From: Oscillospiraceae bacterium
GTDB taxonomy: Bacteria > Bacillota > Clostridia > Oscillospirales > CAG-272
Direction: 5' to 3'
DNA length: 32,895 nucleotides
Assembly: GCA_015065295.1 (NCBI GenBank)
Contig: SVQN01000028.1
Coordinates: 1-32,895, forward strand
Made by a program: the position numbers and the translations under genes. Shown here piece by piece: positions 8,018 to 15,698 of this stretch. The notes under the pieces are model-generated. The model saw nothing but the letters and a program-made list of their open reading frames with translations. It made no database searches and had not been told where the DNA came from. How positions within the stretch are numbered: the first letter of the stretch is position 1; each line of letters begins with the position of its first letter.

Positions 8018-8461
8018 ATGACCAAGACCGCTTTCTATCTTCTTTCGTTTACATGGGGACTGCCCACCACCCTCGCCGGATGCGTCTGGGCGGGAATCCA
8101 TCTTCTGCGCGGCCACCGTCCGAAAAAATGGGGATACTGCTGGTACTTTGAGTACGGCGAGCGGTACTGGGGCGGAATGTCGCTCGGCATTTTCTTCTTC
8201 AAGGACAAAAGTCTCGGCGTGCATATCAAAAATCACGAACACGGTCATGCCGTACAGAACTGTTATTTCGGGCCGCTCATGCCTTTTGTCGTGGCGGTTC
8301 CGTCGTTCACGCGGTACTGGTACCGGGAATATCTCAAGCGCGTGCGGCACCGGATGCCGTCCACACCGTACGATTCGGTGTGGTTTGAGGGACAGGCGAC
8401 GCGGCTCGGGACGGAACTGATCGGATGGATCAGCGAAAGGTACAATTCCGGAAAAAAGTGA
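8018..8461 (+). CDS. Small membrane-anchored protein with HExxH motif
   Basis: A 147-residue protein. Residues about 5-30 form a hydrophobic segment, and a second hydrophobic stretch covers about 85-97. Between them lies H73-E74-H75-G76-H77, an exact HExxH zinc-protease signature in the context KNHEHGHAVQN. A conserved-looking WFEGQATRLG follows, whose E124 could be a third metal ligand. I do not recognise a named family; it could be a small membrane metallopeptidase, but catalysis is inferred from the motif only. AAAGGA lies 6 nt before the ATG. It is followed 10 bp downstream by the SGNH hydrolase frame, so the two are probably co-transcribed with the ACT protein. Confidence 0.75.
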   Translation: MTKTAFYLLSFTWGLPTTLAGCVWAGIHLLRGHRPKKWGYCWYFEYGERYWGGMSLGIFFFKDKSLGVHIKNHEHGHAVQNCYFGPLMPFVVAVPSFTRYWYREYLKRVRHRMPSTPYDSVWFEGQATRLGTELIGWISERYNSGKK

Positions 8462-8471
8462 GGGATTCGAT

Positions 8472-9102
8472 ATGAAATTTGCATTTCTCGGGGACAGCAT
8501 CACGCTTGGCTATGCGCTGGAAAATCGTGAACAGGATCGGTTTCCTGCCGTATTCAGCCGGATGACCGGGCACACGGAAATCAATCTCGGCATCACGGGA
8601 ACGCTCGTTGCCCGTGCAGGGCTGAGTGCATCCGACGGGACGGCCTACGTTGACCGGTATCCGCAGATGGAAGGCGCGGACTATGCGGTCGTGTTCGGCG
8701 GGACGAACGATTATTTCTGGAGCGATACGCCCATTTCCGGCGGCGACGGCGATGCGTATTTCGTGAACGCGGTTCCGGGGATTGCTGAAACTGTTCCCGA
8801 AGGAACGGATTCTGTTCCTGACGCCGTATCCGCATCACGGAATCGGAAATTTCACGGGCGGTTCGTACTGGCGTGACTCGAACGAACATGACACGGACAG
8901 TGTGAATTTTGTCGGGCATACGTTATCGGATTACGCGGACGTTCTCTGCGAGGTCTGCGGGGAATATGGTATCCGCGTGCTTGATCTGCGGAAGGCGGAA
9001 CCGGCGTTCGACTGGCGGACGATGACCATCGACGGATGCCATCCGAACGAAGTGGGGCATGAGTGGCTCGCAGAACGGATCATGGAGGTTGTGAAATGTT
9101 AA
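8472..9102 (+). pseudogene. SGNH/GDSL-family hydrolase, split by a frameshift
   Basis: The N-terminal part (8472 to about 8780) carries the GDS nucleophile block (FLGDSITLGY, Ser9) and FGGTND. The C-terminal part (about 8770-9102), in the next frame, carries FLTPYP and the catalytic DGCHPNEVGH block. Together they give a normal SGNH hydrolase of about 209 residues. The join lies at 8773-8782: removing one C from ttccgggg restores A-V-R-G-L-L-K-L across the junction. Either the gene is broken, the assembly has a one-base error, or a frameshift is used. Substrates of such enzymes are acyl or acetyl esters. The stop overlaps the start of the next gene (ATG 9096). Confidence 0.8.
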
Positions 9103-9599
9103 TTGCACGTTCATTGCTTACAATCATCAATTTGCTTCTTCTTCTCGGTGGCGGGTTAATCGTTGGCGTACTCTGCGGGCGGGCATACAAACGCCGCCGG
9201 ATGCAGACGAAGGTGACGCCGAAGCACAAGGGTCTGACGCTCGAAGCTCTTGCCGGGAATTTCACCGTCTGCAAGGTCACGGACTACAGCGGCGTGAATC
9301 TGTCGGACAAATACTGCTTTATCGGCAAAACGGGCGAGGAAAACTCCCTTGTCTGCGAGACCTCCCGCGTTCCCGCGAACACGACGGAACGGGAAGACGA
9401 CTGGCGTGCGCTGCGGGTTGCCGGGAAACTGGATTTTGCTCTGGTCGGCATTCTGGCGGAGCTTTCGACGGTTCTTGCGCGGCGGAACATCGGAATTTTT
9501 GCGGTTTCGACGTACAATACCGACTATATTTTCCTGAAAAACGCCCGGTTTGAGGAAGCCGTATCGGCTCTCGAAAAGGCGGGATATCCGGTGAAATAA
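9096..9599 (+). CDS. Membrane-tethered ACT-domain protein
   Basis: A 167-residue protein. Residues about 5-26 form a single hydrophobic helix followed by a basic KRRRMQ stop-transfer. The remainder matches a CASTOR/ACT_7-type ACT domain (GNFTVCKVTDYSG, then ANTTEREDDWRALRV, then FALVGILAELSTVLARRNIGIFAVSTYNTDYI), a small-ligand, usually amino-acid, binding fold. Stand-alone cytosolic versions of about 130 residues are common; a membrane-anchored form is unusual. ATG 9096 has GGAGG upstream and overlaps the stop of the SGNH frame, suggesting translational coupling. An internal ATG at 9199 would give the soluble form but has a weak ribosome binding site. Confidence 0.8.
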   Translation: MLIARSLLTIINLLLLLGGGLIVGVLCGRAYKRRRMQTKVTPKHKGLTLEALAGNFTVCKVTDYSGVNLSDKYCFIGKTGEENSLVCETSRVPANTTEREDDWRALRVAGKLDFALVGILAELSTVLARRNIGIFAVSTYNTDYIFLKNARFEEAVSALEKAGYPVK

Positions 9600-9603
9600 C
9601 GTC

Positions 9604-9630
9604 AAAGGACAGCGCAGGCTGTCCTTTTTT
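9604..9630 (+). terminator. Intrinsic terminator after the ACT-domain gene
   Basis: aaaggacagc (9604-9613) pairs with gctgtccttt (9618-9627) around a 4-nt loop, followed by Ts. Confidence 0.9.
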
Positions 9631-9659
9631 GCGGCTGACGTTCGCCGATACGGAAAGAC

Positions 9660-9688
9660 TTGCTATTTCGGCGGAGATATGGTATAAT
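9660..9688 (+). promoter_or_regulatory. SigA-type promoter of the G5-3D protein
   Basis: TTGCTA (9660-9665), a 17-bp spacer and TATAAT (9683-9688), about 30 nt before the TTG start at 9724. Confidence 0.75.
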
Positions 9689-9723
9689 AGGGCAGAACGA
9701 TTTTTCCGAAAGGAAGTTGAACA

Positions 9724-11214
9724 TTGGAAAACGATAAGAAGATAGAAGAACAGGAAAATTATCCTGAAGAATTTCCGGAAGAACCGTCGGAAACCGACCT
9801 TCCCGGTGAGGAAGACGAGCTCGCGGAAGACCCCGGCGGCGTGGTGATCGAGAACTTCGACGACGATAAGGACAGCGACGACGAGCTGTACGAACGGTAT
9901 GTCGAGATCATGAATCAGCAGGCGGACGAGGAAGAAGAGGACATCGGCGCGGTCGCGGAACGCATTACCGGCGTGCGGCACTCCCGGGTGACTACGGCGG
10001 CTCCCCTGCGTGTCCGCGGAAATGCGGCTCCGGCGGCACAGCCGGTACAGCCGATGCAGGACAGTATGCAGATGACGGTTCCGATGCCGAGACAGGAGGG
10101 ACATCCGCAGCATACTCCCGCAAAGAAAAAAACGAAGGTGAATTATCCCGCAGTCATCACAGCGGCGGTGCTGGCACTGCTGATTATGGTGGCCGGTGTA
10201 TGGGGAATCGCGGCGATGGTCGCAGGTGGTCAGGAAGAAAATACGCCGCCGGACGTACCGACCCCCGGAAGTGAAGAAACGCTGCCCGTTTCGCCGGAAG
10301 TGACGGACGAAGAACCGGAAACTATGGAAGAGGAAAATGCGGTCGGCACCGAAGATGTGACGGAACCGGAAGCGGCGGAAGACGTTCCGGCTCCCGAAGA
10401 AATTCCGGAAGAAACCGTAGTGGAACCGGAACCCGAAACCGAGCCGGAGCCGGAAACCGAACCGGAACCTGTGATTCCGACGTACTCCGTGACGCTGGAC
10501 TTCTATGACCGCGACGATATTACGGCGACCGTGACGCAGATGACGCTTGCCGAAGTCTATGCCGCTGTCGGCTACACGCCGCGCGAAAGTGACCGACCGT
10601 CCGTCGGACTGGATTATGTGGTCAGCGCGGATGCGTGGATCACGATCGGAACGGCGGAATACAAGTCGGTGAACGAAACGGAAGCGGTTCCGTTCGGGAC
10701 GGAAGTCATTGAAGTGGACACGATTCCGCGCGGTGAAAAGCAGTACACCCGCGAAGGGCAGAACGGCGAGATCACGCGCACCTACACGGTCGAATATGTC
10801 AACGGCGTGGAAACCAGCCGGACGCTTGCCAACGAACAGACGACGAAACAGCCGGTCAATGAGCAGTATCAGCTCGGTGTCGGCGGTTCCTTCACCAATT
10901 CGTACGGAATTACTTATACCTATTCCTACCGCCGTGTGGTTCCCGCGACATATTACAACCTTGAGGGGGTGACGTATCTCGGACAGATGGCGGACGAATC
11001 GGTCATCGCGGTCGATCCGAACACGATCCCGCTCGGAACCAAGCTGTATGTCAAGAACGACGATTACGATTTCGGCATCCGTGTAGCGGCGGACACCGGT
11101 CCGAAGGTGACGGCGGATCAGATCGACATCTGGCTCTCGCCGTACAACCCGCAGTATGCGTCTTTTGTAGCCGCCGGGTATATCAACGACATGGAAATTT
11201 ATTATCTGGATTAA
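9724..11214 (+). CDS. Membrane-anchored G5 and 3D domain cell-wall protein
   Basis: A 496-residue protein starting at TTG after AAAGGAAG. An acidic cytoplasmic region (1-140) precedes one membrane helix (about 143-167), then an acidic, proline-rich linker including an EPEPETEPEPETEPEP repeat (234-249). A G5 domain follows (about 325-385; EVIEVDTIPRGEKQYTREGQ). The C-terminal 3D domain has its three aspartates at D431 (AVDPNTIPLGTKLYV), D457 (AADTG) and D468 (QIDIW). 3D domains act in peptidoglycan cleavage (MltA/SpoIID-like or Rpf/YabE-like lytic proteins), so this is probably an envelope enzyme facing outward. It resembles YabE in the G5-3D order but has a long intracellular head, which is uncommon. 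Confidence 0.88.
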   Translation: MENDKKIEEQENYPEEFPEEPSETDLPGEEDELAEDPGGVVIENFDDDKDSDDELYERYVEIMNQQADEEEEDIGAVAERITGVRHSRVTTAAPLRVRGNAAPAAQPVQPMQDSMQMTVPMPRQEGHPQHTPAKKKTKVNYPAVITAAVLALLIMVAGVWGIAAMVAGGQEENTPPDVPTPGSEETLPVSPEVTDEEPETMEEENAVGTEDVTEPEAAEDVPAPEEIPEETVVEPEPETEPEPETEPEPVIPTYSVTLDFYDRDDITATVTQMTLAEVYAAVGYTPRESDRPSVGLDYVVSADAWITIGTAEYKSVNETEAVPFGTEVIEVDTIPRGEKQYTREGQNGEITRTYTVEYVNGVETSRTLANEQTTKQPVNEQYQLGVGGSFTNSYGITYTYSYRRVVPATYYNLEGVTYLGQMADESVIAVDPNTIPLGTKLYVKNDDYDFGIRVAADTGPKVTADQIDIWLSPYNPQYASFVAAGYINDMEIYYLD

Positions 11215-11279
11215 TTTTAAGGGGGAGGAACTTTTCGCACGGGTTTCTCCCCGTAACACTTTATTCTATGGAGGTATCT

Positions 11280-12419
11280 ATGGATTTTACAAGAATGCGT
11301 GAATTTCAGGACTGGCTGGTGAACTGGCGTATTCCGGGGAACGACTGCTCCATTTTTGTGGATGGGAAAGAAGTCTACCGCTATATGACCGGTTGGGCGG
11401 ACGCTGAGAACGGACGGAAGATGCAGGGCGACGAGCTGTATTTCTTCTGGTCGGCATCGAAGGTCATCACGACGAGTCTGGCACTCCGTCTGCACGAAGC
11501 GGGGCTGTTCACGATGAACGATCCGCTGTACGAGTACATTCCGGAATTCCGGAATATGATGATCCGGACGAAAATCGACGGACGGGACGAGCTGGTTCCG
11601 GCGAAGAATCCGATCCGGGTCGGACAGTTGTTCAACATGACGGCGGGGTTCGACTACAACTTCAACACACCGGCGATCAACGAACTGCGGAAGAAGACGG
11701 ACAACAAATGCTCCACACTGGATGTGGTGAAGGCGATTGCAAAGTCGCCGCTGTGCTTTGAACCGGGGACGAAATGGCAGTACAGCCTGTGTCACGATGT
11801 TCTCGCGGGATTTATCGAAGCGGTGTCCGGCAAGCGTCCGCGGGATTACGCGAAGGAAGTCCTGTTCGATCCGCTCGGAATGGACGATACCTGCTACAAT
11901 CTGCCGTCGGCGGACAAAATCGCGCGGATGGCGGTGCAGTACGACTACCGCGACGACCTCGGCAAGTATCTGCCGACGAAGAACGTCTGCGGCCATATTC
12001 TCGGAGAAAATTACGACTCCGGCGGAGCGGGGATTATTTCCGGATGTGCGGACTACATGAAATTTGCGGCGTGCATTGCGAACGGCGGCACGGCAAAGAA
12101 CGGCTACCGTTATCTGTCCCGTGCGACGATCGACCTGTGGCGGACGAACACGCTGACGGACGAGCAGATCGTGCGCGATTTCTCGTGGAATCAGCTCGCC
12201 GGCTACGGTTACGGCTACGGCGTGCGGACGATGATGCGTCCGGAAAAGGCAGGCGCGCTCAGTCCGAAGGGAGAATTCGGCTGGGGCGGCGCGGCCGGTG
12301 TATGGGTGATTCTCGATCCCGACAACAACGTCGCGCTGGTGTACACGCAGCACATGCTGAACAATCAGGAGCCGTTTATCTCGCCGAGATTACGAAATAT
12401 TCTGTACGCGTGTCTGTGA
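11280..12419 (+). CDS. Serine hydrolase, beta-lactamase / class C PBP-like
   Basis: A 379-residue protein of the PF00144 beta-lactamase-related family. The catalytic S-x-x-K is in FFWSASKVITT, the tyrosine motif is WQYSLCHDVLAGFIE (YxN position replaced by Y-S-L) and a GWGGAAG block near the C-terminus stands where KTG/HTG usually lies. No signal peptide is present, so it is probably cytoplasmic, acting as an esterase or D-amino-peptidase-like enzyme rather than a true beta-lactamase. ATG 11280 is chosen over ATG 11268 because GGAGG lies 6 nt before it. Its TGA overlaps the ATG of the transposase at 12419. Confidence 0.87.
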   Translation: MDFTRMREFQDWLVNWRIPGNDCSIFVDGKEVYRYMTGWADAENGRKMQGDELYFFWSASKVITTSLALRLHEAGLFTMNDPLYEYIPEFRNMMIRTKIDGRDELVPAKNPIRVGQLFNMTAGFDYNFNTPAINELRKKTDNKCSTLDVVKAIAKSPLCFEPGTKWQYSLCHDVLAGFIEAVSGKRPRDYAKEVLFDPLGMDDTCYNLPSADKIARMAVQYDYRDDLGKYLPTKNVCGHILGENYDSGGAGIISGCADYMKFAACIANGGTAKNGYRYLSRATIDLWRTNTLTDEQIVRDFSWNQLAGYGYGYGVRTMMRPEKAGALSPKGEFGWGGAAGVWVILDPDNNVALVYTQHMLNNQEPFISPRLRNILYACL

Positions 12420-13027
12420 TGGAATTGCCTAAACGAAAACAGATTCGTCTGAGAGAATTTGATTATTCAAGCGTTGGTGCATATTTTGTTACAATTTGTA
12501 CCAATTCGCGGCAGTGTCTCTTTGGAACAATATGTGAACAAAAAATGTGCTATAACCTGTGGGGAGAAATCGCAGATCATCAGATTGTTGTTACGAATGA
12601 GTTGCGTCGAAAAAGCAATATTCAAATTGTGAAATATGTTGTGATGCCAAATCATGTGCATTTGCTGATAGAGATTCTTCCAGACGTAAGTTTTTTCGTA
12701 GGGACACGGCGTGCCGTGTCCGAAAACGAACAATTTGAACAATTCTCTAAACCAACAAAACAGTCGGTATCGACGGTTATCCGTGCCTATAAAGCAGCTG
12801 TAACGAAGGAAATTCATCAAATGATGGATCGTGCTGAATGTAGAAACGGACACGGCACGCCGTGTCCCTACGGAAAATCGAACGGTATTCCGATTTGGCA
12901 AGCTCGTTTTTATGAGCATATAGTTCGTAATGCGGAGGATTACAAGCAGATATGGCGTTATATTGATGAAAATCCTTTAGTATGGGAAAAAGATTGTTTT
13001 TATGAAAATAGAGACAATTGCTTGTAA
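12419..13027 (+). CDS. REP-associated tyrosine transposase (RAYT, Y1_Tnp family)
   Basis: A 202-residue single-strand transposase-like protein. The HUH motif is in VVMPNHVHLLIEI, preceded by GAYFVTICTNSRQCLFG and followed by IWQARFYEHIVRNAEDYKQIWRYIDENP, the typical RAYT end with the catalytic Tyr region. Two 8-codon insertions, VGTRRAVS and GHGTPCPY, are translations of an inverted pair of 24-bp REP palindromes (12698-12721 and 12848-12871). Local composition is clearly AT-richer than the flanks, a sign of transfer. The ATG overlaps the stop of the serine hydrolase. RAYTs mobilise REP elements; activity is inferred. Confidence 0.9.
   Translation: MELPKRKQIRLREFDYSSVGAYFVTICTNSRQCLFGTICEQKMCYNLWGEIADHQIVVTNELRRKSNIQIVKYVVMPNHVHLLIEILPDVSFFVGTRRAVSENEQFEQFSKPTKQSVSTVIRAYKAAVTKEIHQMMDRAECRNGHGTPCPYGKSNGIPIWQARFYEHIVRNAEDYKQIWRYIDENPLVWEKDCFYENRDNCL
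12698..12721 (+). repeat. REP-like palindrome inside the RAYT gene, copy 1
   Basis: A 24-bp unit: GTAG followed by ggacacggc, gt and gccgtgtcc, a perfect 9-bp stem. It is exactly in codon phase (VGTRRAVS). The GTAG lead matches the conserved head tetranucleotide of bacterial REPs. Confidence 0.9.
12848..12871 (-). repeat. REP-like palindrome inside the RAYT gene, copy 2 (inverted)
   Basis: The exact reverse complement of the 24-bp unit at 12698-12721, 126 bp downstream, again in codon phase (GHGTPCPY). The inverted pair resembles a BIME. Confidence 0.9.
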
Positions 13028-13056
13028 ATGAATTGTGTACTTAAAGGAGGATGATT

Positions 13057-13566
13057 ATGCCGGAACTCTGGGATATTGTTGACGAACACGGGAACAAAAC
13101 CGGGCGGTTTCACGAACGCGGCGTACCGATGAATCCGGGGGATTATCATCCGTCGGTGATCGTATGGATCGTGAACGGGCGCGGGGAATTCCTGATTACA
13201 CAGCGTTCTCCTGAAAAACGTGCGGGCGGTATGTGGGAAACGACGGCCGGGTGCGCGGTTGCCGGAGAGGATTCTCTCACGGCGGCTCTGCGGGAAGTCC
13301 GCGAGGAAGTTGGGCTGCGGCTTGACCCCGCGGACGGCGTGATTTACAAGGAGTATACCTACCCCCACAGCAGCGGCGACGGTGCGGCGTACAATACGGT
13401 CTGGGTATTCCGGACGGAATATGACCCGGCAGACGTGGTTCTTCAGCCGGGGGAAACGTGCGGATTTAAGAAGGCGGACGCGGAAACGGTGCTCCGGATG
13501 ATGCGGGAAGGGGAATTCATCCCGTATGATTTCTTCGGTGATCTGTGCGGGACGCTGGGATTATAA
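13057..13566 (+). CDS. NUDIX hydrolase
   Basis: A 169-residue Nudix enzyme. The Nudix box G-x5-E-x7-RE-U-x-EE-x-GU is complete: G65, E71, R79-E80, E83-E84 and G86 in AGCAVAGEDSLTAALREVRE. It would hydrolyse a nucleoside diphosphate linked to another moiety; the N-terminal LWDIVDEHGNKTGRFHERG is typical of the YfcD/IPP-isomerase-like branch, so the substrate may not be a nucleotide. ATG 13057 is chosen because AAAGGAGG (13043-13050) is 6 nt upstream and would overlap the ATG at 13051. It follows the transposase insertion. Confidence 0.9.
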   Translation: MPELWDIVDEHGNKTGRFHERGVPMNPGDYHPSVIVWIVNGRGEFLITQRSPEKRAGGMWETTAGCAVAGEDSLTAALREVREEVGLRLDPADGVIYKEYTYPHSSGDGAAYNTVWVFRTEYDPADVVLQPGETCGFKKADAETVLRMMREGEFIPYDFFGDLCGTLGL

Positions 13567-13626
13567 AAATGTGCGAGGCAGGGAAGAACTTTTTTGGAAA
13601 GTTTCGTCCTTGCCTCACATTTTTTA
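13565..13626 (+). terminator. Terminator-like hairpin after the NUDIX gene
   Basis: aaaaatgtg-cgaggcaggga pairs imperfectly with tccttgcctc-acattttt; a T run follows. Confidence 0.75.
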
Positions 13627-13637
13627 TATCTTTTTGC

Positions 13638-13666
13638 TTGACATATATCATAATATATGGTATTCT
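13638..13666 (+). promoter_or_regulatory. SigA-type promoter of the lipoprotein gene
   Basis: TTGACA (13638-13643), a 17-bp spacer and TATTCT (13661-13666). The -10 is weaker than the -35. Confidence 0.75.
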
Positions 13667-13697
13667 ATAAACAGAAAATGAAAGGGGGCTACCACAA

Positions 13698-14396
13698 ATG
13701 AAACGTAAATTGTTGAGATATGCCGCTCTGCTGACGGCGTTTCTTCTGCTGTTCGGCGGCGGTTCCTGCATGAAGAAGGACGATACGCCGGTGACTTCCA
13801 TTACGGATGCGCTGAAAATCAAGGCGTATGTGTATGACGAAAGCGGAGAAACGTGGAATTTGGAACAGCTTCGGCTGAATGAACCGAAACAGCTTGTCCG
13901 GATTGCTGAATTACAGCAGAAAGGACTGGATATGCAGAATTTCAATCTGCATTTTGAGTATGAAGACGGAATCTGCATTGTCACCCCTCCGAACCGTGAT
14001 ATACAGGTATCAGTCGGCGCACAGGGCGATTACTGGAAAAGAGGGGAAGATTACACAACGCGGTTTTATGATTTTGAAAATGATTATGAAATCATTCTGT
14101 CGCGTCCGGGATATATGGCTGTGACTCCGTTTGGACTGGTTAGTGGACGCAATCTGGTTCTTACCGATCGGGAAGTTGCAACTTTTCATGATAATTTTGA
14201 ACCAAGTATCGGTCATGAATATTGGTTGACCGTGACCGCGTGTGATTTTGAAAAAATTCCCGTGATTACCGCGCAGGTGAAACTGACTGCTTTGGAAAAT
14301 GATATATATGACGATGGAACATCACCGGATTTTTCGATTGAAATGGTTTCCTACGAATACAGTGATATCTATAAACTGATGGAAGGCGCAGGCTAA
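13698..14396 (+). CDS. Hypothetical lipoprotein
   Basis: A 232-residue protein with a lipoprotein signal: KRK at the N-terminus, a hydrophobic core and a lipobox GGSC with Cys24. The mature part has no domain that I recognise; it is acidic and probably beta-rich. AAAGGGGG lies upstream of the ATG. Composition is slightly AT-richer than its neighbours. It is a single gene between its own promoter and a bidirectional terminator shared with rplA. Confidence 0.8.
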   Translation: MKRKLLRYAALLTAFLLLFGGGSCMKKDDTPVTSITDALKIKAYVYDESGETWNLEQLRLNEPKQLVRIAELQQKGLDMQNFNLHFEYEDGICIVTPPNRDIQVSVGAQGDYWKRGEDYTTRFYDFENDYEIILSRPGYMAVTPFGLVSGRNLVLTDREVATFHDNFEPSIGHEYWLTVTACDFEKIPVITAQVKLTALENDIYDDGTSPDFSIEMVSYEYSDIYKLMEGAG

Positions 14397-14409
14397 ACCC
14401 AATAAAACA

Positions 14410-14439
14410 AAAAAGACGATTCCGGAGAATCGTCTTTTT
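14410..14439. terminator. Bidirectional terminator between the lipoprotein gene and rplA
   Basis: A perfect 13-bp stem, aaaaagacgattc (14410-14422) with gaatcgtcttttt (14427-14439), and a 4-nt loop; A and T runs serve both convergent transcripts. Confidence 0.92.
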
Positions 14440-14449
14440 ATATCCAATC

Positions 14450-15142
14450 TTAGCCGAGCTTAGAGGTGTTGACCTTGATGCCGGGGCCCATCGTGGAAGC
14501 GATAACGCAGTTCTTGATGTACTGACCCTTAGCAGCAGCCGGACGAGCCTTGTTGATTGCGCCAACGAGAGTGTTGAAGTTTTCAGCAAGCTTTTCTGCA
14601 CCGAAGGAAGCCTTACCGATCGGGCAGTGAACGAGGTTGGTCTTGTCGAGACGGTATTCGATCTTACCAGCCTTAGCTTCGTTGATTGCCTTCGCAACGT
14701 CCATGGTAACAGTACCGGACTTCGGGTTCGGCATGAGACCCTTCGGACCGAGAACACGACCGAGACGACCGATGGTACCCATCATGTCGGGAGTAGCGAT
14801 AACAACGTCGAAGTCGAACCAGTTTTCCTTCTGGATCTTTTCAACAAGATCAACGTCGCCGACATAGTCAGCACCGGCTTCTCTTGCTTCGTTTGCGCGG
14901 TCGCCCTTCGCAAATACGAGAACGCGAACGGTCTTACCGGTACCGTTGGGGAGAACAACAGCACCACGGATCTGCTGGTCAGCGTGACGGCCGTCGAGAC
15001 CCATGCGGAAGTGTACTTCGATGGTTTCGTCGAACTTCGCCTTGGAAGTCTGGCAAACGAGAGCCAGAGCTTCTGCGGGATCATATACCTTGGACTTTTC
15101 GATCAGCTTTACGCTGTCTACATATTTCTTACCCTTAAACAT
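14450..15142 (-). CDS. rplA: 50S ribosomal protein L1
   Basis: A 230-residue protein with the L1 signature ([12 protein letters not shown], and [13 protein letters not shown] near the start). L1 binds 23S rRNA at the L1 stalk and represses translation of its own operon mRNA. Length is normal. It is the last gene of rpmG-secE-nusG-rplK-rplA, 14 bp after rplK. Unlike in most bacteria, rplJ, rplL and rpoB do not follow; a terminator and a convergent lipoprotein gene do. Confidence 0.98.
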   Translation of the reverse strand: MFKGKKYVDSVKLIEKSKVYDPAEALALVCQTSKAKFDETIEVHFRMGLDGRHADQQIRGAVVLPNGTGKTVRVLVFAKGDRANEAREAGADYVGDVDLVEKIQKENWFDFDVVIATPDMMGTIGRLGRVLGPKGLMPNPKSGTVTMDVAKAINEAKAGKIEYRLDKTNLVHCPIGKASFGAEKLAENFNTLVGAINKARPAAAKGQYIKNCVIASTMGPGIKVNTSKLG

Positions 15143-15156
15143 TCTTTCCGTCCTCC

Positions 15157-15582
15157 TCAGTCTTCAACAACTACGCCCATGGAACGAGCGGTACCAGCGA
15201 TCATGCTCATAGCTGCTTCGATGGAGCCTGCGTTGAGGTCCTTCATCTTGGTTTCAGCGATCTGGCGAACCTGATCCTTCTTGATGGTAGCAACCTTGGT
15301 CTTGTTCGGAGCTGCGGAAGCGGTTTCGATGCCGCACGCCTTCTTGATCAGAACGGGTGCCGGCGGGGTCTTGGTGATAAAGGTGAACGAACGGTCAGCG
15401 TATACGGTGATAACGACCGGGATGATGAGACCGATGTCATTCTTGGTTCTTTCGTTAAATTCCTTGGTGAAGTTCGGGATAGCAACACCGTATGCACCAA
15501 GCGCAGGACCTACCGGCGGCTGGGGAGTAGCCTTACCAGCGGGAAGCTGAAGCTTGATATAGCCGACAATTTTCTTTGCCAT
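15157..15582 (-). CDS. rplK: 50S ribosomal protein L11
   Basis: A 141-residue protein with the L11 signature near the start ([20 protein letters not shown]) and the C-terminal rRNA-binding domain ending with [13 protein letters not shown]11 forms the base of the GTPase-associated centre. GGAGG precedes the ATG. The stem-loop at 15601-15646 upstream looks like an L1 control site. Confidence 0.98.
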   Translation of the reverse strand: MAKKIVGYIKLQLPAGKATPQPPVGPALGAYGVAIPNFTKEFNERTKNDIGLIIPVVITVYADRSFTFITKTPPAPVLIKKACGIETASAAPNKTKVATIKKDQVRQIAETKMKDLNAGSIEAAMSMIAGTARSMGVVVED

Positions 15583-15600
15583 AGCAAATTTCCTCCATCT

Positions 15601-15646
15601 GTGGTTTCTGACGAGAGACTTTACAAAAAATTAATCTCTCTCCCAC
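15601..15646 (-). promoter_or_regulatory. Candidate L1-binding autoregulatory leader of rplK-rplA
   Basis: On the minus strand GTGG pairs with CCAC around an asymmetric internal loop with GAG on the 5' side and GTCAGAAA on the 3' side, then AGAGA pairs with TCTCT. This matches the plan of the L1 site on 23S rRNA and on L11-L1 mRNAs (GGGAG facing GAUGAA). It lies about 20 nt before the rplK start. Confidence 0.6.
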
Positions 15647-15698
15647 TATCTGACGCACTTGACGGCTGCGCCGCACCGTAAACGATTGAGGCAGAGGG

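Noticed and set aside
11222..11252. A hairpin between the G5-3D and serine hydrolase genes as a terminator
   Set aside because: The ggggag/ctcccc stem is interrupted and is not followed by a T run, so termination is not supported.
9319..11259. A 646-codon minus-strand frame over the ACT and G5-3D genes
   Set aside because: No domain, arginine- and phenylalanine-rich translation typical of antisense shadows.
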